DNA of 64,000 nt, from the NCBI GenBank assembly GCA_965204525.1, contig OZ241994.1, forward strand, positions 2,542,001 through 2,606,000. Reading direction: 5' to 3'. Positions 16,569-25,407 of the stretch are shown here, one piece after another. Position 1 is the first letter of the stretch. Every line of letters begins with the position of its first letter. Below the pieces are notes generated by a model. The model did no database searches. It was not told the DNA's origin and saw only the letters and a list, made by a program, of their open reading frames with translations. The stretch is from Bin5 sp965204525 (GTDB lineage Bacteria; Chloroflexota; Anaerolineae; Caldilineales; Caldilineaceae). A program made the translations under genes and the position numbers.

Positions 16569-19406
16569 TTACGCCTGGCCGACACGCATAACCTCGAAGA
16601 TACGCCGCTGGGTCGCTTGCGCGGTGGCAGCGACGATCACAAACACCATTACGGCAATGAAGATAAGGGTGAGTTGAGTGATCTCGGCTTCGGCGATGAC
16701 GGGCAGCATCGGTGGCAGGATGGCTTTGGAGTCGGCTGCGCTGCGGAAGAAAGGGGTGAAGAGAACGGAAACCCAGACACCGATCATCGCGCCGGCGGCA
16801 GTCCCGTAGGCGACTAGCACCGCGTACTCCACGGCGAGCTGGATGATCAGCTGGCGGCGGAGCGCGCCGATTGCCCGCAAGACGCCGAACTGGTAGAAGC
16901 GTTCACGCAGCGAGGCGTAACTGTGCATCAGGAAGGCCATCACGGCCATGAGCGCCGCGGCCAGGAAGCCTACGGTGAGCGCGCCGAAGACCCCGACCCT
17001 CTCCAACTTCGCCTTCTCCTCGATCAGAGAACCGACTACATCGTGCCAGCGGAGCGTTTCGATGCCGCCTATCCGCAGCTTCCGGCGCACCTCCTCTCCT
17101 TTGTGGTTGTCCGGAGAACTCAGCCAGATCTCATAAGGATAGATGGCGCCGCCGATCAGGTGCAGATAGTCCAGGTTGGCGATGACAACGATCTCCTCCT
17201 GCTCGACAGTGGGGAAGTAGTCGTAGACGCCGCTGATGACGAAATCGGTGCGCATACTGATGCCGGGCTCCAGAATCACCCACAGGTCCAGGCGGTCGCC
17301 GACGCGCAGCAGCTGTTCTGCCAGGAAGACGCGCGAGACCAACACTGCTTCGGGCGCGGCGGCCATCCGATTCATCAGTCCGCCCAGTGAGTCGTCGGCG
17401 AAGTCCGAGCGGAACCAGGAGACTGTGGCGAATTCAGCCCGGTCCACACCCATCATCCGTTTCGTCATCCCGCGGGGTGTGGAGAGCCCTTCGATACGCA
17501 TGCCATAGTTGCCTACGCGAATGGCTCGGTCGGCATCGAACTTCTCGATAAACCAGGCGGGTTCAAGAGTCCAATCCCCCACAGTCTCTCCATCAGTAAT
17601 TGTAACGGGTAGGAAACGGAAGTCTCCGCCGGCCTGGTATTTTATGCGATCGACCAGCCACTCATCCATGCTTGCAGCGAGAGAGTGTGTATAGATCCCC
17701 AGGCCAAGACAGATAATCACGAGCAGGAGCGGATTCAGGTAGCTGTGTCCCTGTCGACCCAATTGGCGCAGCGCGAGATGGAAGACCGTGCCCGGCAAAA
17801 GGCCTGCCAGCTTGTCGAGCAGATTCATCATAGGCGAGAAAAAGCGCATTATCAGGAGCGACGCTGTCAGGATTACCAGGGCCGGCGCGAGGATGAGAAG
17901 CGGGTCGCTGTACAGTTCGGACGCGTCCTCCTGCGCCAGCAGCGCGAACGCTTCCTGCTGGCCCAATTGCTGGTAGGCGTAAACGGTCGGCACGATGAGG
18001 AGGAAGTCGAGATAGGCGCGGCGCCAGAGGGGGCCTTTGTCCGGACGGGCATAGGCGGTCTCGTATTCGACGATACTGGCGCGTGCTGCGGTGATCGCCG
18101 GCAGCAGGCGGGCGATGAAGGCCAATCCCAGCGCGGCTACGATCAACCAGACATCAACGCCCTGGAGAGAAACGGGCATTGGATCGCGCAGCGTGAAGTC
18201 GAGAAAACTGTCGGTGTAACCCATGCCGCGGGCGATCAGCATTCCGAGCCCGAGACCCAGGGGCACGCCCAACAGGAAGAGCAGCCACTCCTCGACCAGC
18301 ACGAGCCACAGCACGCGAACTGTGCCGGCGCCGCGGCTGACCAGTACCGAGGTCTCCCGCTGCTGGGAGCGGGCGATAATGCCGGAGATCAGCACGAGGA
18401 AGTAGAGAAGGAAGCCGATGGCGGGTACGTTCATGCTCAGGAGCAGCACGGTCAGCGTCGTCTGACGCTGCACGAACTCTTTGAGCGGATCGAGCGGTGA
18501 AACATCCAGTTCGGCGCCAGGAAGATATTTGCCGATTATGGTCATGCCCTTTTCGAAGCCGCGGGCGTAGGCGGCGGCGAAGGCCGGATTGAGTGTGCTG
18601 TCGTCGAGAGAGATGCGCCAGCTGGCGAAGCGGGAGCTGCCGGCCACCATGGGTTGCACACGCTGAAGGTAGTCGGCGCGCCGCACGAACAGCGCTTCCT
18701 TCATCGAGATATCGGGCGGACGGAACCAGAAAGTGTCGTCCGGGTCGCGAGCCCGCCACAGGCCGACGATCTCCACTTCGATTCCGGGCAGTGCGGCAGT
18801 GGGCGCAATGCGGAACTTTTCGCCGGGACGGACGCCCATGTCCGCGGCCAGGTTGTCGTGCATGAGGACGGGCAGGAGGCCGGTGGATGCCCTGTCGCCG
18901 GTTGCGTCTTCCCAGACTGAGCCAGAGGTAATGGCCAGTTCGGGCGCGACGCCGGCCAAGTAGACGAGATCAACCTGTGTCAGGAATTTGCTTTCTGCGC
19001 CATAGCGTTCATCGCCTTCCGGGGACAGCAGCATCATACTGCCGCTTTCGAGGTGGACACCGACATCGTCGATGGGAAGACCGATCTCGCTGGAGAGCGT
19101 CGCGGCGACACTGCGCCCTGCCCGTTCGGCGGCGGGCACATCCATGGGTTTGCGAGAGGAGGGGAAGAAGTAGACGCGCGTCGTGAAGGGCGGGCGGCCG
19201 GTACGCGCGCTGAGCGCGTCCAGCTCTTCGTTCAGAATCACTCTGTCGACGGCCTGGGCGAAGAAGCCGGCGCTGCTGAGCAGCCCGACGGTCAGTACGA
19301 TTTGGAAGAGAGCCAGAAGCGTCAAGCCGAAGTTGCCGGCGAGACGCTTGTAGGTGAGGAATGTCAGCCCGCCAATAAGGCGGGGTATGGTGAAGAGTAT
19401 GCGCAC
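16569..19406 (-). CDS. large FtsX-like ABC transporter permease
   Basis: 945 residues with two FtsX/MacB_PCD-type halves. An N-terminal membrane segment (about 25-52) is followed by a large extracytoplasmic domain (about 55-315), three or four membrane helices (about 320-440), a further membrane block (about 465-590), a second extracytoplasmic domain (about 590-800) and a terminal FtsX block (about 805-935; LRAIGALRRQLI). Such permeases work with a LolD/MacB-type ATPase to move lipids, lipoproteins or peptides out of the membrane rather than as importers. No ATPase gene is adjacent. GTG 19406 lacks a clear Shine-Dalgarno site. A paralogue of the same layout lies at 39031-41907. Confidence 0.85.
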   Translation of the reverse strand: MRILFTIPRLIGGLTFLTYKRLAGNFGLTLLALFQIVLTVGLLSSAGFFAQAVDRVILNEELDALSARTGRPPFTTRVYFFPSSRKPMDVPAAERAGRSVAATLSSEIGLPIDDVGVHLESGSMMLLSPEGDERYGAESKFLTQVDLVYLAGVAPELAITSGSVWEDATGDRASTGLLPVLMHDNLAADMGVRPGEKFRIAPTAALPGIEVEIVGLWRARDPDDTFWFRPPDISMKEALFVRRADYLQRVQPMVAGSSRFASWRISLDDSTLNPAFAAAYARGFEKGMTIIGKYLPGAELDVSPLDPLKEFVQRQTTLTVLLLSMNVPAIGFLLYFLVLISGIIARSQQRETSVLVSRGAGTVRVLWLVLVEEWLLFLLGVPLGLGLGMLIARGMGYTDSFLDFTLRDPMPVSLQGVDVWLIVAALGLAFIARLLPAITAARASIVEYETAYARPDKGPLWRRAYLDFLLIVPTVYAYQQLGQQEAFALLAQEDASELYSDPLLILAPALVILTASLLIMRFFSPMMNLLDKLAGLLPGTVFHLALRQLGRQGHSYLNPLLLVIICLGLGIYTHSLAASMDEWLVDRIKYQAGGDFRFLPVTITDGETVGDWTLEPAWFIEKFDADRAIRVGNYGMRIEGLSTPRGMTKRMMGVDRAEFATVSWFRSDFADDSLGGLMNRMAAAPEAVLVSRVFLAEQLLRVGDRLDLWVILEPGISMRTDFVISGVYDYFPTVEQEEIVVIANLDYLHLIGGAIYPYEIWLSSPDNHKGEEVRRKLRIGGIETLRWHDVVGSLIEEKAKLERVGVFGALTVGFLAAALMAVMAFLMHSYASLRERFYQFGVLRAIGALRRQLIIQLAVEYAVLVAYGTAAGAMIGVWVSVLFTPFFRSAADSKAILPPMLPVIAEAEITQLTLIFIAVMVFVIVAATAQATQRRIFEVMRVGQA

Positions 19407-19427
19407 AGGGAAATTGATGAAGTGATG

Positions 19428-19469
19428 CGTGGTGCGTGCAGAGCAAATGCCAACGACTCACGCACCACG
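19428..19469. other. stem-loop between GH4 and FtsX genes
   Basis: An 11-bp perfect inverted repeat (CGTGGTGCGTG / CACGCACCACG; 19428-19438 and 19459-19469) with a 20-nt loop and no T tract. It follows the GH4 gene (stop at 19481, minus) and precedes the FtsX start; it may stabilise or separate the two messages. Confidence 0.4.
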
Positions 19470-19480
19470 GCACTGCCTGG

Positions 19481-20881
19481 TCAGGCCAGTTCCTTAGTCT
19501 GCACAGGTTCGCTCAGCATCTCCTGGCCGGGGCCCCACATGAAATGTTCGTTGAGCCTTTCGTTTCCATCCATCTCCATGAGATCCTCGAAGACACCGAG
19601 TGCCTGATTGTAAGAATGGGTCTGATTGCATTCGAGCGCTTCCAAGAGGAGGAGTGAGCGGTCACCGGTACTGAAAGCGAGCAACTCCCTTTCCATTTCC
19701 AGAACTTCAGGCAGGATCTGGGTGTAAAGGATCTTTTGCGGCAGGGGGTCCACGCGGATGGGGTGGATGCCGCTCCTGTTGACGATTGCCGGGACTTCGA
19801 CGACGACGTCGTCCGGCACACCGGCCAAGGCGCCGCGGTTGGGCACGTTCACCTGGTACTGGCCCTCATTGTCGTTGACCAGGCCATTGATTATCGGCAC
19901 CTGTTGCTCGTGAGTTTTTTCAGAGCCGAAGGCTTCGATCAGGCTGCTGGAGGGATCGCCGGTCAGTTCGGTCATCTCGGCGAGACGCTTATCCAGATTG
20001 TCGACAAAAAAGGGTCGGGCGAGGTGCGTATCCGGCCCGCCCCAGGGCTGGGGGAACCACCACATTTTTGTGTCGATATCGGTATGATACCACCATCCAC
20101 CGCGGCGGGGTGTGTCGCCGATGGGCATAAGACCGTACATGCGGTACATATGGATGGTGCCGCGGCTCATCTGTATGTCGTGCGTCCGCTCGGCGACATG
20201 GGTTTGCCAAAAGTTTTCGCCCTCTTCTGCGATCCACTTTTCCAGAATCGGGTAGGCGTCTTCGCCCTTGTAATAAAAGTGATTAAGCCAGATGTTGTGA
20301 TTCAGGCCCGGCGCCTGCCAGGTGACATCAGCCAAGTCGGTCAGGCCCAGCGTTCTGGCGATCTCATAGACGCCGTAGTGGCCATGGCAGAGTCCGCAGA
20401 CCTTAATGTCGGAGGTGCGCGTCATGAGGGTGCAGCCCTCGTAGACGGGATTGCCGGACTGGATCAGCCAGGCGTCGGGGCAGATATCCTCCATATCGCT
20501 GATCACGCCGAGCATCAAGTCGAGGTTGACGAAGTTGGTCTGACGCATACGCCCGCCGTGATAGTAGCCGTAGTTTTCCATTAACTCGCGCCCGTTCCGC
20601 TGCTTCTGATGGCTGCTGGCCGAGGCAGTGTTGATAACGAAGTCGGCGTCCTGCAGCGCTTCCCGTTGGTCGGTGGCGCTTTCGAAGCGCAGGTCGGCGC
20701 CGAGTTCGCCGGCGTACCGTGCGCCGAGCTTATGGATCATCTCGAGCCTGTCGGCGTCGACGTCCATAAATGTGATGAGACTGCCGTTGAGGGATTCGGT
20801 CAGGCAGATATCCTTGACGAGGCCGAGAGAAAACTGGGCGCTGCCGGCGCCGATGACGGTCAATTTGATTGGGGTGGACAT
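19481..20881 (-). CDS. GH4 family NAD-dependent glycosidase (alpha-galactosidase/glucuronidase type)
   Basis: 466 residues. The N-terminal Rossmann motif TVIGAGSAQFSLGLVKD (about 8-24) binds NAD+, followed by D40 of MDVDADR and the family's QSGNPV (about 140) and CGLCHGHYG (about 160-168), where Cys and His hold the catalytic Mn2+. GH4 enzymes oxidise C3 of the sugar, eliminate the aglycone and reduce back, so they accept alpha- or beta-linked substrates. No phosphate-binding signature specific for 6-phospho-sugars was recognised, which together with CHG favours alpha-galactosidase or alpha-glucuronidase. ATG 20881 follows AAGGAG with 5 nt spacing. Cytoplasmic. Confidence 0.9.
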   Translation of the reverse strand: MSTPIKLTVIGAGSAQFSLGLVKDICLTESLNGSLITFMDVDADRLEMIHKLGARYAGELGADLRFESATDQREALQDADFVINTASASSHQKQRNGRELMENYGYYHGGRMRQTNFVNLDLMLGVISDMEDICPDAWLIQSGNPVYEGCTLMTRTSDIKVCGLCHGHYGVYEIARTLGLTDLADVTWQAPGLNHNIWLNHFYYKGEDAYPILEKWIAEEGENFWQTHVAERTHDIQMSRGTIHMYRMYGLMPIGDTPRRGGWWYHTDIDTKMWWFPQPWGGPDTHLARPFFVDNLDKRLAEMTELTGDPSSSLIEAFGSEKTHEQQVPIINGLVNDNEGQYQVNVPNRGALAGVPDDVVVEVPAIVNRSGIHPIRVDPLPQKILYTQILPEVLEMERELLAFSTGDRSLLLLEALECNQTHSYNQALGVFEDLMEMDGNERLNEHFMWGPGQEMLSEPVQTKELA

Positions 20882-21103
20882 AGCGACTCCTTGGGATTAT
20901 TGGGTGGCATGCAATTGGTGGGCGCGCCTTGAGATGCTGCGATTTGTGACCTTTCCCGTTGAGGTTTAGCAAGCCCGCTGAAATCCTTTTCATGCGGACC
21001 GCCCTTGTGAGGCCTTAACGATACCACATTGGGGGATTCCAAAGTCCTCCGTTTGAACTCGTAGAGTAACCCCTTGAAGTTGTCGAGAGGCTGCTGAATA
21101 CTT

Positions 21104-22123
21104 TCAATCCTTTTCCAAAATGATCTCTCTTGCCGTCTCTACCCACTGGGGGTGGTCGTTCAGACTCTCCACAAGCTGCAGGTCCTCTCCTCCCAATTCC
21201 GTGAACATTTCATGATATTCCTCACCCACCTCGATCGTAGTTTCCAGGCAGTCGGAGACAAAAGAAGGAGAAAAGGCCAGAATCTTCTTGACGCCCTTTG
21301 CGGCCAGCGTTCCCAGGACATCCTCAGTATAGGGTTGGATCCAGGGGTCCTTACCCAACCTCGATTGAAAGCTGACTGTGTAATCCCCATCCTCCAAGTC
21401 CAGGGCTTCAGCCAAAGATCGGGATGTTGCGTAACACTGAGCGCGATAGCAAGAGTGGTTGCCAGCGTGGATCGCAGCACAGCAATTTGGGTCGATAAAG
21501 CAGCCGGGATTACCCTTTCTGATTTGGCGCTCAGGCAAGCCATGAAATGTGAAAAGAATGTGATCGTATCGGAACTGATCAAAATGCTGCCTTCCCATGC
21601 TGGCGATCGTCCGAATCATTCTGGGATGATCGTAAAAGCTGTCGATGAATCGAAGTTTGGGAATCTCCGGCCAGTTTTGTACGACCTGCATTACCTTTTG
21701 ATGAACTGATCCCACAGTTGCCGATGCATATTGGGGAAAGAGAGGAAAGACGACAATGCTGGACGGGCGCTGCTGCCGAAGCGTTTCCAAGGCGGACTCA
21801 ATACTGGGATTCTGGTATCGCATTGCCAAGGACACGATGTAGTTGTCTCCCAGTTGCTGCTGAACTGAGTCTCTGAAATTGCAGCTATGATACATCAGGG
21901 GCGACCCTTTTTCCGACCATATCTTCTGGTATTCTCTGGCGGATTTGGGCGCGCGGAATGGAGCAATTATCAGATTTACCAGGAGAAGTCTGCGCCAATA
22001 GGGAATGTCGATGATTCGGCCATCCATGAGAAACTGGCGCAGGTATTTCCAAACATCAACTGTTGCGGGACTGTCAGGTGTTCCGACATTAACCAACAGG
22101 ACTCCAGTCTTCGATTTCTCCAT
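21104..22123 (-). CDS. hemH: ferrochelatase
   Basis: 339 residues of full family length. It inserts Fe2+ into protoporphyrin IX (or coproporphyrin III). Seen: GVLLVNVGTPDSP at the N-terminus, FRAPKSA (about 56-62), VFPLFPQYASATVGSV (about 126-141), the active-site FTFHGLPERQIRKGNP with catalytic His (about 195), QSRLGKDPWIQPYTED (about 255-270) with the family's Gln-Ser-Arg, and SPSFVSDCLETTIEVGEEY with the Glu relay. A Cys-rich insert (C-x7-CC-x10-C-x4-C, about 207-230) may bind a cluster or metal. The sequence style resembles Bacteroidota HemH, and base composition is visibly lower in GC than its neighbours. No other heme gene is adjacent. Start has no strong Shine-Dalgarno. Confidence 0.95.
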   Translation of the reverse strand: MEKSKTGVLLVNVGTPDSPATVDVWKYLRQFLMDGRIIDIPYWRRLLLVNLIIAPFRAPKSAREYQKIWSEKGSPLMYHSCNFRDSVQQQLGDNYIVSLAMRYQNPSIESALETLRQQRPSSIVVFPLFPQYASATVGSVHQKVMQVVQNWPEIPKLRFIDSFYDHPRMIRTIASMGRQHFDQFRYDHILFTFHGLPERQIRKGNPGCFIDPNCCAAIHAGNHSCYRAQCYATSRSLAEALDLEDGDYTVSFQSRLGKDPWIQPYTEDVLGTLAAKGVKKILAFSPSFVSDCLETTIEVGEEYHEMFTELGGEDLQLVESLNDHPQWVETAREIILEKD

Positions 22124-22227
22124 CGCGTACCAGTACTCTCAATAGGTGAAACGGAATCGTCACATGCTGTCCAAGTGGGCGCGACCGGTCAGATCGAGCC
22201 GACACTTAGTGGTCCAACCATCGGGAA

Positions 22228-23061
22228 TCAGAATTTTTTCGCCGCCGCGATTTCGACGTGCTCTGGCAGGTAGGGCACGTCTTTTCGGTCCCAGACGGCG
22301 CGCCCTTCGACCGCATGAATCCCCATCAGCTGGCGGCGGTGGGGGGTATCGGCCCAGTCGACGATGTGCTGGGGCGGAGGTGTGCTGCCCCACTTTTTTA
22401 CCCAGAAGGGCATGTAACCGTAGATGAGAATACGCCGGTCGCGCGGGCTGGTGTTGGCCAGACCCGAATGCCAACAGAGGACGTTCCAGATAATGGCTGA
22501 GCCGGCCTTGCCGACGATCTTTTCCAAGCCCGGCATCTGCTCCAGCGTTTCGCCGACGAACTCAATCCGGGATGGATTTGCGTCCCGTTTGTGGCTGCCG
22601 GGGACGAGACTGAAGCAACCCATATCGGGCGTTTGATCATCGAGGAAATAGAAGACCTTCGCCTTGAGCATGAATTGCGCATGCCGCCAAGCCGGCCAGT
22701 CGCGATGCCAGCCGGTGTGAGCATTTGTGCCGGAGTGATGGCAGTGGGCGACCATCTCCATCGTCTGAACGTCCGGCCCGACTACCTCTTTCAGAATCGG
22801 CAGCACAAGCGGGTTCTCGGCGATGTCCAGGAAGAGGGAGTCGTATTGATGGATATCGCCCATGGTGTGCGCGTCTGGACCGTTGCCGTAGCCGCCCTTG
22901 TATGTGCCGTCGCGCACGGACTCGGCCCACGCCGACTCGGTCTGGCGTTGAATGGCCTCGTAGGCGGCCCGAACACGGTCCAAACCGAACGGTTCAAGCG
23001 CGTTTTCGATGATAAGAAAGCCTTTCTCGTCGATCTGTTCTCGTTGTTCTGGTGTGAGCAC
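22228..23061 (-). CDS. phytanoyl-CoA dioxygenase (PhyH) family protein
   Basis: 277 residues, a 2-oxoglutarate/Fe(II)-type oxygenase. The jelly-roll metal triad is visible: HRD in TGWHRDWPAW (about 118-123) and the distal His in LCWHSGLANTSPRDRR, where the Arg binds 2-oxoglutarate. The family hydroxylates small molecules, not only phytanoyl-CoA; the substrate here is unknown. GTG 23061 follows AAGGAGG with 6 nt spacing. It lies 78 bp after the TrxR gene on the same strand and could be co-transcribed. Another PhyH protein, not closely similar, lies at 52551. Confidence 0.85.
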   Translation of the reverse strand: MLTPEQREQIDEKGFLIIENALEPFGLDRVRAAYEAIQRQTESAWAESVRDGTYKGGYGNGPDAHTMGDIHQYDSLFLDIAENPLVLPILKEVVGPDVQTMEMVAHCHHSGTNAHTGWHRDWPAWRHAQFMLKAKVFYFLDDQTPDMGCFSLVPGSHKRDANPSRIEFVGETLEQMPGLEKIVGKAGSAIIWNVLCWHSGLANTSPRDRRILIYGYMPFWVKKWGSTPPPQHIVDWADTPHRRQLMGIHAVEGRAVWDRKDVPYLPEHVEIAAAKKF

Positions 23062-23138
23062 CTATTCCTCCTTACGAGAATGGCAGGTGGTCAGTGAAGT
23101 GTTAGCAGCCGGAGAACCGAATCCGGCGGACAGAGGGG

Positions 23139-24389
23139 TCAAACCGTTCGCAGATAGTCGCGAATCAGCAGGGCTGCAGTTGCGCCTTCGCCGGCGGCCG
23201 AGGCGACCTGTTTTGTGCTTTCGGCGCGCACGTCTCCGGCGGCAAAGAGGCCGGGGACGCTCGATTCCAGTGCGGCCGGATCCCGACCCAGGTAGTGCGG
23301 CGGGCGCCTGTCCGATTCGTGGGTAAGGTTATGGCCGGTTTCGATGAAGCCCCACCTGTTAAGGTGCACTCCGGTCCCTTCCAGGAATTCCGTATTCGGC
23401 TCGAGACCGATAAAGACGAAGGCGCCATCCACAGACATGTGCGACTCGGCCTCGGCCTGGTTATTCCAGAGCCGCAGGCCGTTCAGTTGGGCCCTGGCGC
23501 CGAGGAATTCCTGGACTTCGGTATTCCATCGCACTGCGATCTTCGAATTGCCTGACACAGATTCCTGTATGACCTGACTCGCGTGCAGGACAGGGCCCCG
23601 CACAAGTAGTGTAACCCGTTCGGCGAATTTCGTCAGCAACAGACTTTCTTCTGCAGCACTGTTGCCGCCGCCAATTACGACCACTTCTTTGCCTTTGTAG
23701 AAGGGGCCGTCACAGGTGGCGCAGAAGTGAACACCGGCGCCGAGGTAATCGTTTTCGCCGGGCACATTCAGGCGGCGATAGCGGCTGCCGGTGGCGATCA
23801 GGACAGCCTGTGCGCTGTACTCGTCGCCGGCGACCGTGACGACGCGGTGATAGTTGTCCTGACGCTGAATTGTGGCGACATCCTGGGCTTGCAGCAGTTC
23901 AACGCCGAACCGTTCAGCCTGAGCCCGCAGCCGCTGAGCGAATTCAAAGCCATCGACACCGTCCGGGAATCCGGGCAGATTATCCAGTTTTTCGGTGGCG
24001 GCAGCCTGGCCGCCAAAGGCGGCGCGCTCGATTATGAGAATGTCGATGCCTTCACGGGCCAGGTAGAGGGCCGCGGTCAGGCCGGCAGGGCCGCCGCCAA
24101 TGACGATGACCGGGTAGTGTTGGCGGCTGGCGGTCGTCCTCAGACCCAGTTTTGCGGCCAGTTCAGCGTTGCTCGGCTCGATGAGCCGGGAACCGTCGGC
24201 GAAGACCATGATGGGTATGACGCGTTTGCCATCGTTCATTTCGATGACCCGCCGTTCGGCGTCCGGGTCCTCTTCGATGTTTACCCATTGATATGGGATC
24301 CGATGTTCGCCGAGGAACTGTTTGCTGCGGCGACAATCGGGGCACCAGAAGGCGCCATAGACGACAATGTCGGGTGAGGATTCGGGCAT
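23139..24389 (-). CDS. glutaredoxin-thioredoxin reductase fusion
   Basis: 416 residues. Residues 1-85 form a glutaredoxin-like fold with a CPDC active site (about 16-19) and IPIMVFADGSRL. From about 92 comes the TrxR module: FAD-binding VIVIGGGPAGLTAALY, the CATC redox pair (about 229-232), NADPH-binding VVVIGGGNSAAEES and the C-terminal GLFAAGDVR (FAD). It probably passes electrons from NADPH to the fused Grx/thioredoxin-like domain, making a self-contained disulfide reductase. A clear promoter lies at 24495-24524; AGGAAAA precedes ATG. No trxA is adjacent. Confidence 0.93.
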   Translation of the reverse strand: MPESSPDIVVYGAFWCPDCRRSKQFLGEHRIPYQWVNIEEDPDAERRVIEMNDGKRVIPIMVFADGSRLIEPSNAELAAKLGLRTTASRQHYPVIVIGGGPAGLTAALYLAREGIDILIIERAAFGGQAAATEKLDNLPGFPDGVDGFEFAQRLRAQAERFGVELLQAQDVATIQRQDNYHRVVTVAGDEYSAQAVLIATGSRYRRLNVPGENDYLGAGVHFCATCDGPFYKGKEVVVIGGGNSAAEESLLLTKFAERVTLLVRGPVLHASQVIQESVSGNSKIAVRWNTEVQEFLGARAQLNGLRLWNNQAEAESHMSVDGAFVFIGLEPNTEFLEGTGVHLNRWGFIETGHNLTHESDRRPPHYLGRDPAALESSVPGLFAAGDVRAESTKQVASAAGEGATAALLIRDYLRTV

Positions 24390-24494
24390 TTTTCCTGTCT
24401 CCTACGCAGGGAGCTAATCGCCAACCCCGTAATTTGGCAACCGCCGGCATCGGCCGTGACGGTCCGAGGAGAGACGATGGGCTTTGCTGTTCGC

Positions 24495-24524
24495 ATTGTA
24501 GCAGTAGGGCCGCGTATGGGTCAA
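24495..24524 (-). promoter_or_regulatory. promoter of the Grx-TrxR gene
   Basis: On the minus strand TTGACC (24519-24524), an 18-nt spacer ending in TGC, and TACAAT (24495-24500), so both boxes and the extended -10 TG are present. The leader to ATG 24389 is about 100 nt. Confidence 0.75.
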
Positions 24525-24654
24525 TAGAAAAGCTAGTTGTCGCTGGCCAAAGCAGTTCGATGACTTTGTATCAGCCCGGCCTCTGAGGAATGCGAATTCA
24601 CGGTTTATCTTTGCTATCTGCATTCATTCAGAAGTTGCCAGTAAAGCAAAAAGC

Positions 24655-24683
24655 TTGGCACAAATAAAGCGATATGCTATAGT
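24655..24683 (+). promoter_or_regulatory. promoter of the toxin-antitoxin pair
   Basis: TTGGCA (24655-24660), a 17-nt spacer, TATAGT (24678-24683). It lies 22 nt before the toxin start. The A/T-rich surrounding is unlike the neighbouring genes. Confidence 0.7.
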
Positions 24684-24704
24684 GAAATTCGCTTGGAGAT
24701 CACT

Positions 24705-24965
24705 GTGTACAGACTGACGATAAAGAAACAGGCGATAAAGGCTTTTCAAAAGATGCCTCTCCAGAGTGCCCAGCGGGTTCGTCGGGCATTGGACAGGTTG
24801 GCGGAGAACCCCGCCCGGCGAGATGTTGACATTGCTCCGCTGGAGGGGCGGCCTGGATTTCGTCTGCGTGTTGGCGATTATAGAGTCATTTTTGAGCGAG
24901 ACGATGAAGCGCGTACGACTGATGTATTGCGCGTCGCTCCACGTGGTCAGGCTTACAGGCAGTAG
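24705..24965 (+). CDS. RelE/ParE-family toxin
   Basis: 86 residues. The compact fold is recognised from YRLTIKKQAIKAFQKMP, LEGRPGFRLRVGDYRVIFERDD and VLRVAPRGQAYR, the three hallmarks of RelE-type proteins (helical N-terminus, beta-sheet core with Arg/Lys, and C-terminal R-G-x-x-Y). Such toxins cleave mRNA in the ribosome or inhibit gyrase. GTG 24705 is chosen over TTG 24693, since GGAG lies 6 nt upstream. It stands before its antitoxin, 13 bp apart, like HigBA. Which target it has cannot be told. Confidence 0.85.
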   Translation: MYRLTIKKQAIKAFQKMPLQSAQRVRRALDRLAENPARRDVDIAPLEGRPGFRLRVGDYRVIFERDDEARTTDVLRVAPRGQAYRQ

Positions 24966-24978
24966 GAGGAAAGTTCTC

Positions 24979-25353
24979 ATGAGTAATCCGCAGATCATTC
25001 ACGATGATGCCGGACAGCCGATGTTCGCCGTGATTCCCTGGCGCGAGTATGTACGCTTGTCCAAGGGTGGGGCCATCGAAGCAGTTCTAAGTGATGAAGA
25101 ACTCTATGATCTTGCAAAAAACGAAGGAGGCGAATCCTTTCCCATTGAAGTTGTCGACCGTCTCTTATCCGGCGTAAGCCCGATAAAGGTATACCGCGAG
25201 TACCGCGGCATGAGTCAGAAAGAGTTGGCAGCGACAACCAATATCAGCCCGGTATACCTCTCCCAGATCGAGACGGGGAGGCGGGTCGGCTCCGCCAAGA
25301 CGCTGGCTTCGATTGCCCAAGCGCTTAACGTCAGCCTGGATGATCTCGTATAA
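24979..25353 (+). CDS. HTH (XRE) antitoxin with N-terminal extension
   Basis: 124 residues. The C-terminal half is a helix-turn-helix of the Cro/CI class (about 72-122: YRGMSQKELAATTNISPVYLSQIETGRR, broken here only by listing; LASIAQALNVSLDDLV at the end). The N-terminal half (DDAGQPMFAVIPWREYVRL) resembles Phd/RelB-like antitoxin N-termini and probably holds the toxin. ATG follows TAGGAGGAAAG. By family it represses its own operon with the toxin as co-repressor. Confidence 0.85.
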   Translation: MSNPQIIHDDAGQPMFAVIPWREYVRLSKGGAIEAVLSDEELYDLAKNEGGESFPIEVVDRLLSGVSPIKVYREYRGMSQKELAATTNISPVYLSQIETGRRVGSAKTLASIAQALNVSLDDLV

Positions 25354-25407
25354 CCCTGGTGCAGTATTGGGCAGTCCAAACCTGGGAAAAACAGTCCGGC
25401 GACCAGG

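Noticed and set aside
17685..18500. 271-codon plus-strand open frame within the FtsX gene
   Set aside because: Glu/Gln/His/Arg-rich antisense shadow of a membrane protein gene.
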